This document shows, one piece after another, positions 44,715 to 53,916 of a stretch of 64,000 nucleotides of DNA. Source of the stretch: Streptomyces spororaveus (lineage in GTDB: Bacteria; Actinomycetota; Actinomycetes; Streptomycetales; Streptomycetaceae); assembly GCF_016755875.1 (NCBI RefSeq), contig NZ_BNED01000005.1, positions 6,276,001 to 6,340,000 of the forward strand, read 5' to 3'. Position 1 is the stretch's first letter. The number at the start of each line of letters is the position of its first letter. The notes under the pieces were generated by a model. It was not told the origin of the DNA, ran no database searches, and was given only the letters and a program-made list of their open reading frames with translations. The translations under genes and the position numbers were made by a program.

Positions 44715-45235
44715 ATGAACACGCGCGGCTTCCACGACGAGCCGGCCGACCGGTACGACCTCGTCCACACCGACGGGGACGCGAGCACCACCCGCCAGGG
44801 CCGGGCCCTGGACTCCCTGCTGACCGCCGCGCCGGGCCCCTGCCCTTCGAGGACGCCTCCTTCGACGCCGTGGTCTGCGCCGACAACGCTCTGCCGCACC
44901 CGCTGACCGCCCGGGACGTGGGCGCGGCCCTGGCCGAAACCCGGCAGGTGCTGCGCCCCGGCGAACAGAAATGCCCCGCACGTCCACCGCGGCCCCGCCG
45001 GGCGGACGGTGACCTTCCCGCTGTGGCACGGGGGCGCCGACGGGGAGCCGTACGACCTGGAGCTCTTCCAGCTGCTGCCGGACGGCGACACCTGGACGAC
45101 CCGGACGGTGAGCGCGACGTACGGGGCGCTGCCGGAGGAGGAGACGGCCGAGTACGCCCGGCTGGACAGGGTGACTCGTCCGGAGGGCCGTTGCTGGACG
45201 CTGTGGTCACCGCGCCGCCGGGTGGGCCGCACTAG
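44715..45235 (+). pseudogene. decayed class I methyltransferase
   Basis: Three methyltransferase pieces lie in order but not in one frame. 44715 to about 44835 (DRYDLVHTDGDASTTRQG) is in frame 0. The piece around 44837-44970 (PFEDASFDAVVCADNALPH; AALAETRQVLRPG) is in frame 2. From about 44974 (PHVHRGPAGRTVTFPLWHGG; YDLELFQLLPDGDTW) frame 0 returns, and the C-terminal end (PLLDAVVTAPP) is again shifted. The SAM-binding motif I region and part of the C-terminal domain are missing, consistent with several internal deletions. No functional enzyme is expected. Confidence 0.8.
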
Positions 45236-45246
45236 GCTGGCGCGCC

Positions 45247-45621
45247 ATGAGCACCAGTGATCACTCCGCCACCCCTGCCCCCGCCTCCTTCTCCGTCTCC
45301 GTCGCGGACGTCGAGCTGGAGGCGGACGACCTCGACCCCGCGCAGATCGTCTCCGGCGAGCCCGTCGTGACGGGCAAGGTGCTGTGGGAGTCGGCGGACG
45401 GCAAGCAGGTGCGCGGGATCTGGCAGATCACCCCCGGTGTGGTCACCGACGTCGAGGCGAACGAGCTTTTCGTGGTGGTCAGCGGCCGCGCCACCGTCGA
45501 GGTCGAGGGCGGCGCGACGCTGGAGCTCGGCCCCGGCTCCGCCTGCGTGCTCCGCGAGGGCGACCGGACCACCTGGACCGTGCACGAGACGCTGCGCAAG
45601 GCCTATCACATCAGCTGCTGA
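45247..45621 (+). CDS. cupin (DUF861-type) protein
   Basis: A 124-residue cupin of the DUF861/cupin_3 type: GKVLWESADGKQVRGIWQITPGVVTDVEANELFVVVSGRATVEV, then GPGSACVLREGDRTTWTVHETLRKAYHIS. Several of the usual metal-binding histidines are absent in motif 1, as in other DUF861 proteins. Role unknown. It starts just after the methyltransferase pseudogene and overlaps the converging MFS gene by 11 bp. Confidence 0.88.
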   Translation: MSTSDHSATPAPASFSVSVADVELEADDLDPAQIVSGEPVVTGKVLWESADGKQVRGIWQITPGVVTDVEANELFVVVSGRATVEVEGGATLELGPGSACVLREGDRTTWTVHETLRKAYHISC

Positions 45622-46942
45622 CGCCCTTCGCGGGCGCGGGGGCGGCCGCCGGCGCGGACACGGGCGCGGGCAGGGGGTGGCGGCGCGCCGTGAACAGCGC
45701 GAGCGCGGCCATCGGCAGGAGCAGCGCGGCGCCCACGGCGTTCAGCCACCCGTAGCCCGCCCCGGACATGATCAGCCCGGCGGCGGCTCCGCCCACGCCC
45801 GCGGACGCGTTCATCGTCAGGTCGCTCAGCCCTTGTACGGCGGCTCGCGCGGGCTGCGGTACCGAGTCGGTCAACAGCGCCGAACCGGACACCATCCCGG
45901 CGGACCAGCCGAGGCCGAGCAGGAAGAGGCCGAGCGCGCTGCGGCCGTGGTCGGCGCCGGCCGTTCCGGCGAGCAGCGCGGCGACCGACAGGAGTCCGGC
46001 GGCCAGCCCGATCACGGAGAGCCTGCCGAGCCGGTCGGCGAGCCAGCCCATCACGGGGGAGAAGGCGAACATGCCCGCGATGTGACCGCTGATCACCAGC
46101 CCGATGAGCTCCAGGCCGGCCCCGTGGTGGCTCAGGTCCACCGGGGTCATCACCATGATCGAGACCATGGTGGTGTGGGACACGGCGACCGTGAGCAGGG
46201 CGAGCCGGGCCCGTGGCGAGGCCTTGACGGCGGCGAATCCGGCCCGCAGCGAGCGCCCTTCGCGGGTCTGCTCCTCGGGGGCGGCGAGCGCCCGGGCCGT
46301 CAGCAGTGGGTCGGGGCGCAGCAGTACGCCGATCAGCGTGCCGGTGAGGAGGAAGACGGCGGCGGCCCAGACGAACGGGCCGGCCGTCTCGGGTATCGCG
46401 GTGCCGGCGAAGCTGCGGCTGGCCGGTGCGGACAGATTGGGTCCGAGCACCGCGCCGACGGTCGACGCCCAGACCACGACCGAGATGGCGCGGGCGCGGT
46501 GGTCCGGGGCCGCGAGGTCAGCGGCGGCGAACCGGGCCTGCAGGTTCGCGGAGGAGGCGGCGCCGAAGGCGGCCATGCCGAGCAGCAGCAGCGGGAAGCT
46601 CTTGATCGTGGCGGCGAGGACGACCAGACCCGCTCCGGCGGCGCCGATCCCGTAGGCCAGGACCAGTCCGGGGCGGCGGCCGCGCGCGTTCATCAGCGCG
46701 GCGAGCGGCAGCGAGACGAGGGCGGTGCCGATCACGGCGGCGGTGGAGGCGACGCCGGACAGCGCTTCGGTGCCGCTGACCTCGGTGGCGAGTACGGGGG
46801 CCAGGGCGATGCTGATCGGCACGCCGAGGCCGCCGAGGACCTGGCCGGCCATGAGGACCCGGGAGGTACGGCGCTGCAGCCGGGCCAGTTCGGGCAGGCT
46901 CATCGGCGGCGCCGGCCGGTCGGCGCCGGGCGAGGCGGTCAT
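45611..46942 (-). CDS. MFS transporter
   Basis: A 443-residue transporter with about 12 spans. A cytoplasmic N-terminus (MTASPGADRPAPPMSLPELARLQRR) precedes a first span LMAGQVLGGLGVPISIAL. The loop LMNARGRRPGLV fits the MFS motif A between spans 2 and 3, and its second-half counterpart is GWLADRLGRLSVIG. Probably an exporter of the drug:H+ type; substrate unknown. The ATG at 46942 or 46951 may be used. Confidence 0.9.
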   Translation of the reverse strand: MTASPGADRPAPPMSLPELARLQRRTSRVLMAGQVLGGLGVPISIALAPVLATEVSGTEALSGVASTAAVIGTALVSLPLAALMNARGRRPGLVLAYGIGAAGAGLVVLAATIKSFPLLLLGMAAFGAASSANLQARFAAADLAAPDHRARAISVVVWASTVGAVLGPNLSAPASRSFAGTAIPETAGPFVWAAAVFLLTGTLIGVLLRPDPLLTARALAAPEEQTREGRSLRAGFAAVKASPRARLALLTVAVSHTTMVSIMVMTPVDLSHHGAGLELIGLVISGHIAGMFAFSPVMGWLADRLGRLSVIGLAAGLLSVAALLAGTAGADHGRSALGLFLLGLGWSAGMVSGSALLTDSVPQPARAAVQGLSDLTMNASAGVGGAAAGLIMSGAGYGWLNAVGAALLLPMAALALFTARRHPLPAPVSAPAAAPAPAKGVSS

Positions 46943-47147
46943 GGCGTACACCTGCTTCGCGGGTGCGTGACACGGGGCGCGGGGGACGCGGGGAGGCCGG
47001 GTGCGGCGGCAGGAGTAGTCACCGCCGCAGTGTGCCAGCCCTTACCGCCCGGCGGAACCGTGCCGGAGCCCGGCCGCGAGGGTGCCCGGGCCCGGCCCGT
47101 CAGCGGTCCGGCCCACGCAGCGGGTTCGCAGGTCAGCAGGGCTCTGC

Positions 47148-47711
47148 TCAGAACAGCGGCTGCGGGAGCACGCCCTCCAGGGCGAGCAGCTGCCGCTTGG
47201 TCTCCACCCCGCCGCCGAATCCGCCGATTCCCCCGTCGTTCTCCACGACCCGGTGGCAGGCCACCACCAGCGGCAGCGGGTTCGATCCCATGGCGTTGCC
47301 CACGGCCTGGGCGGCGCCGGGCTGTCCGACGCGGGCGGCCAGCTCCCCGTAGCCGACGACCGATCCGTAGGGCACGGAGCGGTCCAGCTCCTGGAGCACC
47401 TGCCGGTTGAAGCCAGAGCTCAGCCGCCAGTCCAGCGGCAGCTCGAAGCGGCGCAGCGACCCGGCGAAGTACGCGGTGAGCTGGCGTATCGGCTCGGCCA
47501 GCAGCTCTTCTTCGCCCGGCGACGGCCGCCGGGCGTCGGCGCCGAGCCGGGAGACCAGCGGGCCGATCATCCCGTCGACCCGGTCCGGATCGGCATGGAA
47601 CTCGACCCTCACCAGTCCTTCCGGGGTCGCGGCCAGGAGCAGAGGGCCGATGTCGCTGGCGACGACGGTCCATTCGAGGTGCGGCCCGCGCGGCCGCTCG
47701 GTGCTGTCCAC
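47148..47711 (-). CDS. ogt: methylated-DNA-protein cysteine methyltransferase (Ogt type)
   Basis: A 187-residue suicide repair protein that removes O6-alkyl groups from guanine. It shows the N-terminal ribonuclease-like domain, the helix-turn-helix with FNRQVLQELDRSVPYGSVVGYGELAARVG, the arginine-finger region and the active site LVVACHRVV. This has Ala in place of the usual Pro before Cys-His-Arg. The C-terminal GGFGGGVETKRQLLALEG is conserved. The GTG at 47711 lies 6 nt after TACCGT, so translation is probably leaderless. It sits behind a weaker copy of the damage promoter. Confidence 0.92.
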   Translation of the reverse strand: MDSTERPRGPHLEWTVVASDIGPLLLAATPEGLVRVEFHADPDRVDGMIGPLVSRLGADARRPSPGEEELLAEPIRQLTAYFAGSLRRFELPLDWRLSSGFNRQVLQELDRSVPYGSVVGYGELAARVGQPGAAQAVGNAMGSNPLPLVVACHRVVENDGGIGGFGGGVETKRQLLALEGVLPQPLF

Positions 47712-47717
47712 GCGTCC

Positions 47718-47740
47718 ACGGTACGGCCACCCGCCGACAG
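47718..47740 (-). promoter_or_regulatory. possible RecA-NDp/PafBC-type promoter of ogt
   Basis: On the minus strand CTGTCGGCG (47740-47732), 8 nt, TACCGT (47723-47718). It keeps the TGTCRG core, exact spacing and TAnnnT, with two mismatches in the 9-mer (7 of 9). The -10 ends 6 nt before the GTG. Confidence 0.5.
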
Positions 47741-47763
47741 CGCGGTCACGGTCGTGGACGGCG

Positions 47764-47852
47764 GCCCGACCGCCCGACCGGGTGCCTGGCTGCCCGCCCA
47801 CCTGCCTGTCCGCCCACCCGCCTGCCCGCCTCCCCGTCCGTGCGCCCGTCCG
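47764..47852. repeat. degenerate CCTG/CCCG-rich tract
   Basis: Imperfect repeats of CCTGCC, CCGCC and CACC units between ogt and the glycerophosphodiesterase gene. No gene or stem-loop is visible in it. Confidence 0.5.
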
Positions 47853-47865
47853 GACGGGGCCGGGA

Positions 47866-48798
47866 TCAGAACCCGCCGACCGCGTCCTGGACCACGTCCG
47901 GGGCGTTGGTGATGATCCCGTCCACTCCCATGTCCTGCACCTTCCGGGCGGTGGCCGCGTCGTCCACGATCCAGGTGTCCACCTCCATGGCCTTGCCGTG
48001 GGCGCCGAGCAGGCCGTGCACGGCCGAGACCCAGTCGGCCGAGATCGTCGTGTGCCACGGGTTGATCCGGTCGGTGAACGCCGCGTAGCGCGGCAGGTCC
48101 GCCACGGCGGGGGTGCCCAGGAAGGCCGTCACCAGGTCCGGGCGCAGCCCGTGCACGATGCGCACGGAGTCGGCGCTGAAGCTCTGCACCACCAGGCGCT
48201 GCGCGACGTGGCGCGCGTCGAGCCAGCCGGCCTCCTCCAGCACCTTCAGGGTCTGCTCCTCGATCCCGGGGTAGAGCTCCGGCTTCTTGATCTCCAGCAG
48301 CAGCTTCTGCCGGTTGCGCTGTACCCGGTCGAGGTACCGGCGCAGGGTCGGCACGGAGGCGCCCGCGTACTCGTCGCCGAACCAGCTGCCCGCGTCCAGC
48401 CGGGCGATCTCGGCCGCCGTGAAGTCCTGGACCTTCCAGGGCGCCCGGTCCGGGAACCGCTGCTCGACGTCGGTGGTCCGGGCCAGGGTGTCGTCGTGGA
48501 TCACCACCAGCACGCCGTCCTTGGTGCGCTGCACGTCGTTCTCGACCCAGTCGAAGCCCATCTGCATCGCCAGGTCGATCGAGTCGAGGGTGTTCTCCGG
48601 GGCGTACGCGGAGGCCCCCCGGTGGGCGTACACGACAGGGCCCCCCAGTGCGGCCCGGCCGGTCTCGGCGCCGGTTCCGGTGCCGGTTCCGGCGGCGGAT
48701 CCGGGACCGGTGGCGGCGTACGAGGCCGTCCCGCCCAGCAGGGTGAGAGTGAAGCCCAGGAATGCGGCGGCGGCCGCGGCGGCGGGTCGGACGTACAT
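47866..48798 (-). CDS. secreted glycerophosphodiester phosphodiesterase
   Basis: A 310-residue secreted GDPD. The signal peptide is AAAAAAFLGFTLTLLGGTASYAA. The GDPD core begins YAHRGASAYAPENTLDSIDLAMQMG with the catalytic His and the metal-binding Glu, then VENDVQRTKDGVLVVIHDDTLART with the second His. The TIM-barrel C-terminus is EVDTWIVDDAATARKVQDMGVDGIITNAPD. It hydrolyses glycerophosphodiesters to glycerol 3-phosphate and an alcohol outside the cell, in phosphate or lipid/teichoic acid turnover. Confidence 0.94.
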   Translation of the reverse strand: MYVRPAAAAAAAFLGFTLTLLGGTASYAATGPGSAAGTGTGTGAETGRAALGGPVVYAHRGASAYAPENTLDSIDLAMQMGFDWVENDVQRTKDGVLVVIHDDTLARTTDVEQRFPDRAPWKVQDFTAAEIARLDAGSWFGDEYAGASVPTLRRYLDRVQRNRQKLLLEIKKPELYPGIEEQTLKVLEEAGWLDARHVAQRLVVQSFSADSVRIVHGLRPDLVTAFLGTPAVADLPRYAAFTDRINPWHTTISADWVSAVHGLLGAHGKAMEVDTWIVDDAATARKVQDMGVDGIITNAPDVVQDAVGGF

Positions 48799-49003
48799 GT
48801 GCGTTCTCCTCGGGTCGTGAGCCCTGTTCCTGCGTCAGACGGGTGCGGAGCGGCAGACGTTGTGGCGATGCACTTCACCGCGATCATGGGGTTGAAGATC
48901 ACTGAGCCGCCACCGAACTACGACAAACGGACCAGAACGAATGACATCGGTGCGGGCGGCCGGAAGCGGCCGGAGCGCGCCGCCGGTCCGCGGGGGCGCG
49001 TGA

Positions 49004-49026
49004 GTGTCAGTGGGGGGTCGTACGGT
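49004..49026 (+). promoter_or_regulatory. RecA-NDp/PafBC-type damage promoter of uvrB
   Basis: GTGTCAGTG (49004-49012; 8 of 9 to tTGTCRgtg), 8 nt, TACGGT (49021-49026). The -10 ends 6 nt before the uvrB ATG, so the transcript would be leaderless. No convincing LexA box lies nearby. Confidence 0.65.
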
Positions 49027-49032
49027 TGACCC

Positions 49033-51189
49033 ATGCGGCCCGTATCGAAGATCGAACGCACGGTGGCGCCTTTCGAGGTCGTCAGCCCCTACCAGCCCAG
49101 CGGCGACCAGCCGGCGGCCATCGCCGAGCTGGAGAAGCGCATCCGTGCAGGTGAGAAGGATGTCGTCCTGCTGGGTGCGACCGGCACCGGCAAGTCGGCG
49201 ACCACGGCCTGGATGATCGAGAAGCTCCAGCGCCCCACCCTGGTCATGGCGCCGAACAAGACGCTCGCCGCCCAGCTGGCGAACGAGTTCCGCGAGCTCC
49301 TGCCGAACAACGCCGTCGAGTACTTCGTCTCGTACTACGACTACTACCAGCCCGAGGCCTACGTTCCGCAGTCGGACACGTACATCGAGAAGGACTCCTC
49401 GATCAACGAGGAGGTGGAGCGGCTGCGCCACTCCGCCACGAACTCGCTGCTGACGCGGCGCGACGTGATCGTCGTCGCCTCCGTGTCCTGCATCTACGGC
49501 CTCGGTACCCCGCAGGAGTACGTCGACCGGATGGTCTCCCTCAAGGTGGGGGAGGAGACCGACCGCGATCAGCTGCTGCGCCGCTTCGTGGACATCCAGT
49601 ACACGCGCAACGACGTGGCCTTCACCCGCGGCACCTTCCGGGTGCGCGGGGACACGATCGAGATCTTCCCGGTCTACGAAGAACTGGCCGTCCGCATCGA
49701 AATGTTCGGCGACGAGATCGAGGCCCTCTCCACCCTGCACCCGCTGACCGGCGAGGTCATCAGCGAGGACCGCGAGCTGTACGTCTTCCCCGCCAGCCAC
49801 TACGTGGCCGGTCCCGAGCGCATGGAGAAGGCCGTCCGCGGCATCGAGGCCGAGCTGACCGAGCGCCTCGCCGAGCTGGAGAAGCAGGGCAAGATGCTGG
49901 AGGCGCAGCGCCTGCGCATGCGCACCACCTACGACCTGGAGATGATGCGCCAGATCGGGTCCTGCTCGGGCATCGAGAACTACTCGCTGCACATGGACGA
50001 CCGCGAGCGCGGCTCCGCGCCCAACACCCTCATCGACTACTTCCCGGAGGACTTCCTCCTGGTCATCGACGAGTCGCACGTCACCGTGCCGCAGATCGGC
50101 GCCATGTACGAGGGTGACGCCTCCCGCAAGCGCACCCTGGTCGACCACGGGTTCCGGCTGCCGTCCGCCCTGGACAACCGGCCGCTGAAGTGGGAGGAGT
50201 TCCAGGAGCGCATCGGCCAGACCGTCTACCTGTCGGCGACCCCCGGGAAGTACGAGCTCTCGCGCGGCGACGGCTTCGTCGAACAGATCATCCGCCCCAC
50301 CGGCCTCATCGACCCCGAGGTCGTGGTCAAGCCCACCGAGGGGCAGATCGACGACCTCGTCCACGAGATCCGGCAGCGGGTCGAGAAGGACGAGCGGATC
50401 CTCGTCACCACCCTCACCAAGAAGATGGCCGAGGACCTCACGGACTACTTCCTGGAGCTCGGCATCCAGGTGCGGTACCTGCACAGCGACGTGGACACCC
50501 TGCGCCGCATCGAGCTGCTGCGCGAGCTGCGCGCCGGCGAGTACGACGTCCTGGTCGGCATCAACCTGCTCCGGGAGGGTCTCGACCTGCCCGAGGTGTC
50601 CCTCGTGGCGATCCTCGACGCCGACAAGGAGGGCTTCCTGCGCTCCGGGACCTCCCTGATCCAGACCATCGGCCGTGCCGCGCGCAACGTGTCCGGCCAG
50701 GTCCACATGTACGCGGACAAGATGACCCCCGCGATGGAGAAGGCCATCGACGAGACCAACCGGCGCCGCGAGAAGCAGATCGCCTACAACACGGCGAACG
50801 GGATCGACCCGCAGCCGCTCCGCAAGAAGATCAACGACATCGTCGCCACCATCGCCCGCGAGGAACTGGACACCGAGGAGCTCCTCGGTACCGGCTACCG
50901 GCAGGCGAAGGACGGCAAGGGAGCCAAGGCCCCGGTGCCAGCGCTCGGCGGCCGGGCCACCGCGGCCAAAGCGGGCGGAAAGGGCGCCAAGGGGGCGAAG
51001 GGGTCCGCGGGCGCCGAGGTGCTCACCGACCGGCCCGCGGCCGAACTCGCCGCGCTCATCGAGCAGATGACCGAGCGCATGCGCGGGGCGGCCGCCGAGC
51101 TCCAGTTCGAGGTCGCGGCCCGGATCCGGGACGAGGTGGGCGAGCTGAAGAAGGAGTTGCGGCAGATGAAGGAAGCGGGCCTCGCCTGA
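49033..51189 (+). CDS. uvrB: excinuclease ABC subunit B
   Basis: The 718-residue damage-verification helicase of nucleotide excision repair. Walker A GATGTGKS at 48-55, the beta-hairpin region [12 protein letters not shown] near 100, motif II VIDESHV near 343, motifs [18 protein letters not shown] and QTIGRAARN, then a C-terminal UVR domain ([20 protein letters not shown]) that meets UvrC. An Ala/Gly/Lys-rich linker (about 640-670) separates the helicase core from the UVR domain. The ATG is 6 nt after a -10 element, so it is probably leaderless. uvrA lies 7 kb further on. Confidence 0.97.
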   Translation: MRPVSKIERTVAPFEVVSPYQPSGDQPAAIAELEKRIRAGEKDVVLLGATGTGKSATTAWMIEKLQRPTLVMAPNKTLAAQLANEFRELLPNNAVEYFVSYYDYYQPEAYVPQSDTYIEKDSSINEEVERLRHSATNSLLTRRDVIVVASVSCIYGLGTPQEYVDRMVSLKVGEETDRDQLLRRFVDIQYTRNDVAFTRGTFRVRGDTIEIFPVYEELAVRIEMFGDEIEALSTLHPLTGEVISEDRELYVFPASHYVAGPERMEKAVRGIEAELTERLAELEKQGKMLEAQRLRMRTTYDLEMMRQIGSCSGIENYSLHMDDRERGSAPNTLIDYFPEDFLLVIDESHVTVPQIGAMYEGDASRKRTLVDHGFRLPSALDNRPLKWEEFQERIGQTVYLSATPGKYELSRGDGFVEQIIRPTGLIDPEVVVKPTEGQIDDLVHEIRQRVEKDERILVTTLTKKMAEDLTDYFLELGIQVRYLHSDVDTLRRIELLRELRAGEYDVLVGINLLREGLDLPEVSLVAILDADKEGFLRSGTSLIQTIGRAARNVSGQVHMYADKMTPAMEKAIDETNRRREKQIAYNTANGIDPQPLRKKINDIVATIAREELDTEELLGTGYRQAKDGKGAKAPVPALGGRATAAKAGGKGAKGAKGSAGAEVLTDRPAAELAALIEQMTERMRGAAAELQFEVAARIRDEVGELKKELRQMKEAGLA

Positions 51190-51276
51190 CCGGAGGCCTG
51201 TCAGTAGGGTTGGGTCTCAGCCGCAGGTACACGCTGCACGCCCGTCATGGGGCGGGCAAGGGAGAGGGGACAGTAC

Positions 51277-51855
51277 GTGACGGTCAACATGACCAAGGGT
51301 CAGGCCATCAGTCTGCAGAAGTCGGACGGAGGCACGCTGACCGCGGTCCGGATGGGCCTCGGCTGGCAGGCGGCGAAGCGCCGCGGGCTGTTCGGCTCGC
51401 GCACCCGGGAGATCGACCTCGACGCCTCGGCGGTGCTCTTCGCCGACAAGCAGCCCGTCGACGTGGTGTTCTTCCGCCACCTGCAGAGCGACGACGGCTC
51501 GGTGCGCCACACCGGCGACAACCTCGTCGGCGGCGTCGGCCAGGGCGGGGACGACGAGGCGATCCTCGTCGACCTCCAGCGCGTGCCGGTGCACATCGAC
51601 CAGATCGTCTTCACGGTGAACTCCTTCACCGGCCAGACCTTCCAGGAAGTGCAGAACGCGTTCTGCCGCATCGTCGACGAGACCAACGGCCAGGAGCTGG
51701 CCCGCTACACCCTCGACGGCGGCGGTCAGTACACCGCGCAGATCATGGCCAAGGTGTCCCGCTCGGGTGCCGGCTGGCAGATGACGGCCCTCGGCAACCC
51801 GGCCAACGGCCGCACCTTCCAGGACCTCATGCCGGCGATCCTGCCGCACCTGTAG
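51277..51855 (+). CDS. terD: TerD family stress protein
   Basis: A 192-residue TerD/CABP protein: ISLQKSDGGTLTAVRMGLGWQ at the start, DLDASAVLFADKQPVDVVFF with the calcium-binding acidic residues, HTGDNLVGGVGQGGDDEAILVDLQRVP, and a C-terminal LARYTLDGGGQYTAQIMAKV. TerD proteins bind Ca2+ and belong to membrane-associated stress (tellurite, oxidative) systems. The GTG at 51277 is chosen because a GGGAGAGGGG ribosome binding site lies upstream. A longer TerD-plus-ATPase gene follows after 43 bp, and TerC lies 2 kb away. Confidence 0.94.
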   Translation: MTVNMTKGQAISLQKSDGGTLTAVRMGLGWQAAKRRGLFGSRTREIDLDASAVLFADKQPVDVVFFRHLQSDDGSVRHTGDNLVGGVGQGGDDEAILVDLQRVPVHIDQIVFTVNSFTGQTFQEVQNAFCRIVDETNGQELARYTLDGGGQYTAQIMAKVSRSGAGWQMTALGNPANGRTFQDLMPAILPHL

Positions 51856-51898
51856 CAGTACCGGACGAAGAGAAGAAGGCACGGGGGAGGGCTGCACG

Positions 51899-53860
51899 AT
51901 GACGGCCGAACTGGTCCGGGGGCAGAACCACCCCGTGTCCCAGAGCCGGGTGGAGATCAGGGTCTCGGCGGGCACGCCGGTGCTCGCCCTGGCCTCGTTC
52001 GCCGACGAACAGGGCCGGTTCTCCGGCAGCGGGATACTGGCCCACCCGGGTGCCAGGTCCCTCCCCGGCGTGCGGTCGCCGGGCGAGCTCGCCGACCGGC
52101 ACACCTTCGCCGTCGACCTCGACGAGGTCGCGGCGCACGTCCACCGCCTCGGCGTCCTGCTCGTCCTGCCGCCCGGCGGTCCGGTCCGCTTCGGCGCCGT
52201 ACCGGCCTCCTACGTGGCCGTGGCCGACCCGGAGGGCGCCGAGCTCGCCGGTTACACCCTCACCGGTCTCGACGCCGAGACCGCCGTGGTCGCCCTGGAG
52301 CTGTACCGGCGCCAGGGAGCCTGGAAGGTCCGCGCCGTGGGCCAGGGCTACGCCGAGGGCCTCGGCGCCCTGCTCACCGACGGCGGGCTGCCCGCACCGG
52401 CCGCCGCGGAGCTGACCGCCGCCGTGCTGGGCACGACCCCCCGTACCGCGGGGGCCGACGCCACCCTCGCGACCATGCCGACCCTCGTCGGTGACCTGCG
52501 GGCCCCGCAGACCCCGGCCCAGACCCCGGCGAATGCCCCCGAGCCCCCGGACCCGCTGCCCGTCTCCGGGCACCCGTACGCCGGTACGCCCGCAAGCGCG
52601 CCCGGCGGCGACACCCCGGCCTCCCCGCCCACCATCAGCTACGCCCACCCGCGGCGCCGCCGCACCAGCACCGAGCCGCCCGAGCCCGCGCCGCGGGCCG
52701 CCGCGCCGCAGGAACCCGGGGAGCACCCGCGGCCCGTCGCCGGGGACGCCAGCGGCTGGTCCATGGAGGAGCGGCTCTACAACCAGGTCTGGGGGATGTT
52801 CGAGGACCTGGCCCGTACGGTCGCCGCCTACCGCAGCGCCGTCGAGTTCGCCGATTCCCGGATGGACCGCGAGCTGGACGAGGCCCTGTCGGACCCGCGC
52901 CATCGCCTCGGGGGCTCCGGGAACGCCGCCCGCGACACCGCGCGGACCCGCCGCGACGAGCTCGTCGCCCAGGCCCAGGCCGTCCTCGACCGGGACCTGG
53001 CCCAGCTGATCGCCGAGGCGGAGGTGGTCGAGCCCGCGCTGCCGGCCGCGTACGCCCGCTGGGACAACCCCGCCTGGCACGGTCACCGCACGCCCGAGGA
53101 GAGCCCGCTGGCCCTGCGCCTGGGCGACCTGCACCTGCCCGAACGGCCCGACCTGCGCATCCCCATGCTCACCCGGGTCCCCCTGGAGCGCGGGCTCTGG
53201 ATCGACAACGGCCGCACCGGCTCCGAGGCCGCGATGACCATGGACACCGACCGGCTGCGCCGGGTCGCCATGGACATGGCCGTCGCCCTCGCGGTCCGGC
53301 TGCTCGCGGTCCACCCCGCCGACCGGTTCTCCGTGCACGTCATCGACGCGGCCGGGGCCGGTTCCGCCTCCCTGGCGCCGCTGGTGCGCGCCGGGGTGCT
53401 GGCCGGGCCGCCCGCCGCCGGGGCCCACGGGGTCACCCAGACCCTGGCGGGGCTGACCCGGCGGGTGGACCTCGTACAGATGGCGCTGCGGGCCGGCGCC
53501 CCCGAGGATCTGCCGCCGGACGTGGACACGGCCGACCAGCTGCTGATCGTGCACGACTTCCCGCACGGATTCGACGACCGTGCCGTCACCCAGCTGCGCT
53601 ACCTCGCCGACGAGGGCGCGGCGGTCGGCGTGCACCTGCTGATGGTCGCCGACCGCGACGAGGCCTCGGCCTACGGGCCGCTGCTCGACCCGCTGTGGCG
53701 CTCCCTGATGCGACTCTCGCCGGTGCCGGACAACCACCTCGCGGACCCCTGGGTGCACCACGCGTGGACCTTCGAACCGGACCTGCCCCCGCAGGGCAGC
53801 CGGGTCCTCGACCAGGCACTGGACCGGGTGGCGGAGGCCCGGCGCACTACCCGCCCGTGA
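51899..53860 (+). CDS. TerD-like protein fused to degenerate FtsK-type ATPase domain
   Basis: A 653-residue protein. Residues 1-165 form a TerD-like domain (VEIRVSAGTPVLALASFADEQGR; HRLGVLLVLPPGG; LEGAELAGYTLTGL-type strand). A Pro/Thr-rich linker spans ~165-270 and a helical segment ~275-385 (ERLYNQVWGMFEDLARTVAAYRSAVEFAD). Residues ~415-650 resemble an FtsK/HerA-like ATPase, but the Walker A position reads WIDNGRTGSEAAM without Lys and the Walker B strand reads LLIVHDF. It would bind but probably not hydrolyse ATP. Such fusions are known in Ter stress systems. It is probably co-transcribed with terD. Confidence 0.8.
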   Translation: MTAELVRGQNHPVSQSRVEIRVSAGTPVLALASFADEQGRFSGSGILAHPGARSLPGVRSPGELADRHTFAVDLDEVAAHVHRLGVLLVLPPGGPVRFGAVPASYVAVADPEGAELAGYTLTGLDAETAVVALELYRRQGAWKVRAVGQGYAEGLGALLTDGGLPAPAAAELTAAVLGTTPRTAGADATLATMPTLVGDLRAPQTPAQTPANAPEPPDPLPVSGHPYAGTPASAPGGDTPASPPTISYAHPRRRRTSTEPPEPAPRAAAPQEPGEHPRPVAGDASGWSMEERLYNQVWGMFEDLARTVAAYRSAVEFADSRMDRELDEALSDPRHRLGGSGNAARDTARTRRDELVAQAQAVLDRDLAQLIAEAEVVEPALPAAYARWDNPAWHGHRTPEESPLALRLGDLHLPERPDLRIPMLTRVPLERGLWIDNGRTGSEAAMTMDTDRLRRVAMDMAVALAVRLLAVHPADRFSVHVIDAAGAGSASLAPLVRAGVLAGPPAAGAHGVTQTLAGLTRRVDLVQMALRAGAPEDLPPDVDTADQLLIVHDFPHGFDDRAVTQLRYLADEGAAVGVHLLMVADRDEASAYGPLLDPLWRSLMRLSPVPDNHLADPWVHHAWTFEPDLPPQGSRVLDQALDRVAEARRTTRP

Positions 53861-53878
53861 CCATTCTTTGGGACTCTC

Positions 53879-53908
53879 TTTACCTAAACCGTCTCTGACG
53901 GGTATGCT
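53879..53908 (+). promoter_or_regulatory. terC promoter
   Basis: TTTACC (53879-53884), 18 bp, TATGCT (53903-53908). Transcription should start near 53915, leaving a leader of about 185 nt that contains the candidate riboswitch. Confidence 0.6.
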
Positions 53909-53916
53909 CGTGTGTG

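Noticed and set aside
44576..45235. 219-residue open frame across the methyltransferase remnant as a real gene
   Set aside because: Only its middle part resembles a methyltransferase; its first part is antisense to psuG and its end is out of frame with the true C-terminal blocks.
48880..48945. LexA box upstream of uvrB
   Set aside because: Only a lone CGAAC half-site and a GAACGAAT are present, with no second arm at the right spacing.
51197..51225. Possible damage promoter before terD
   Set aside because: CTGTCAGTA resembles the 9-mer, but no TAnnnT lies at the 8-nt spacing; TAGGGT overlaps the 9-mer instead.
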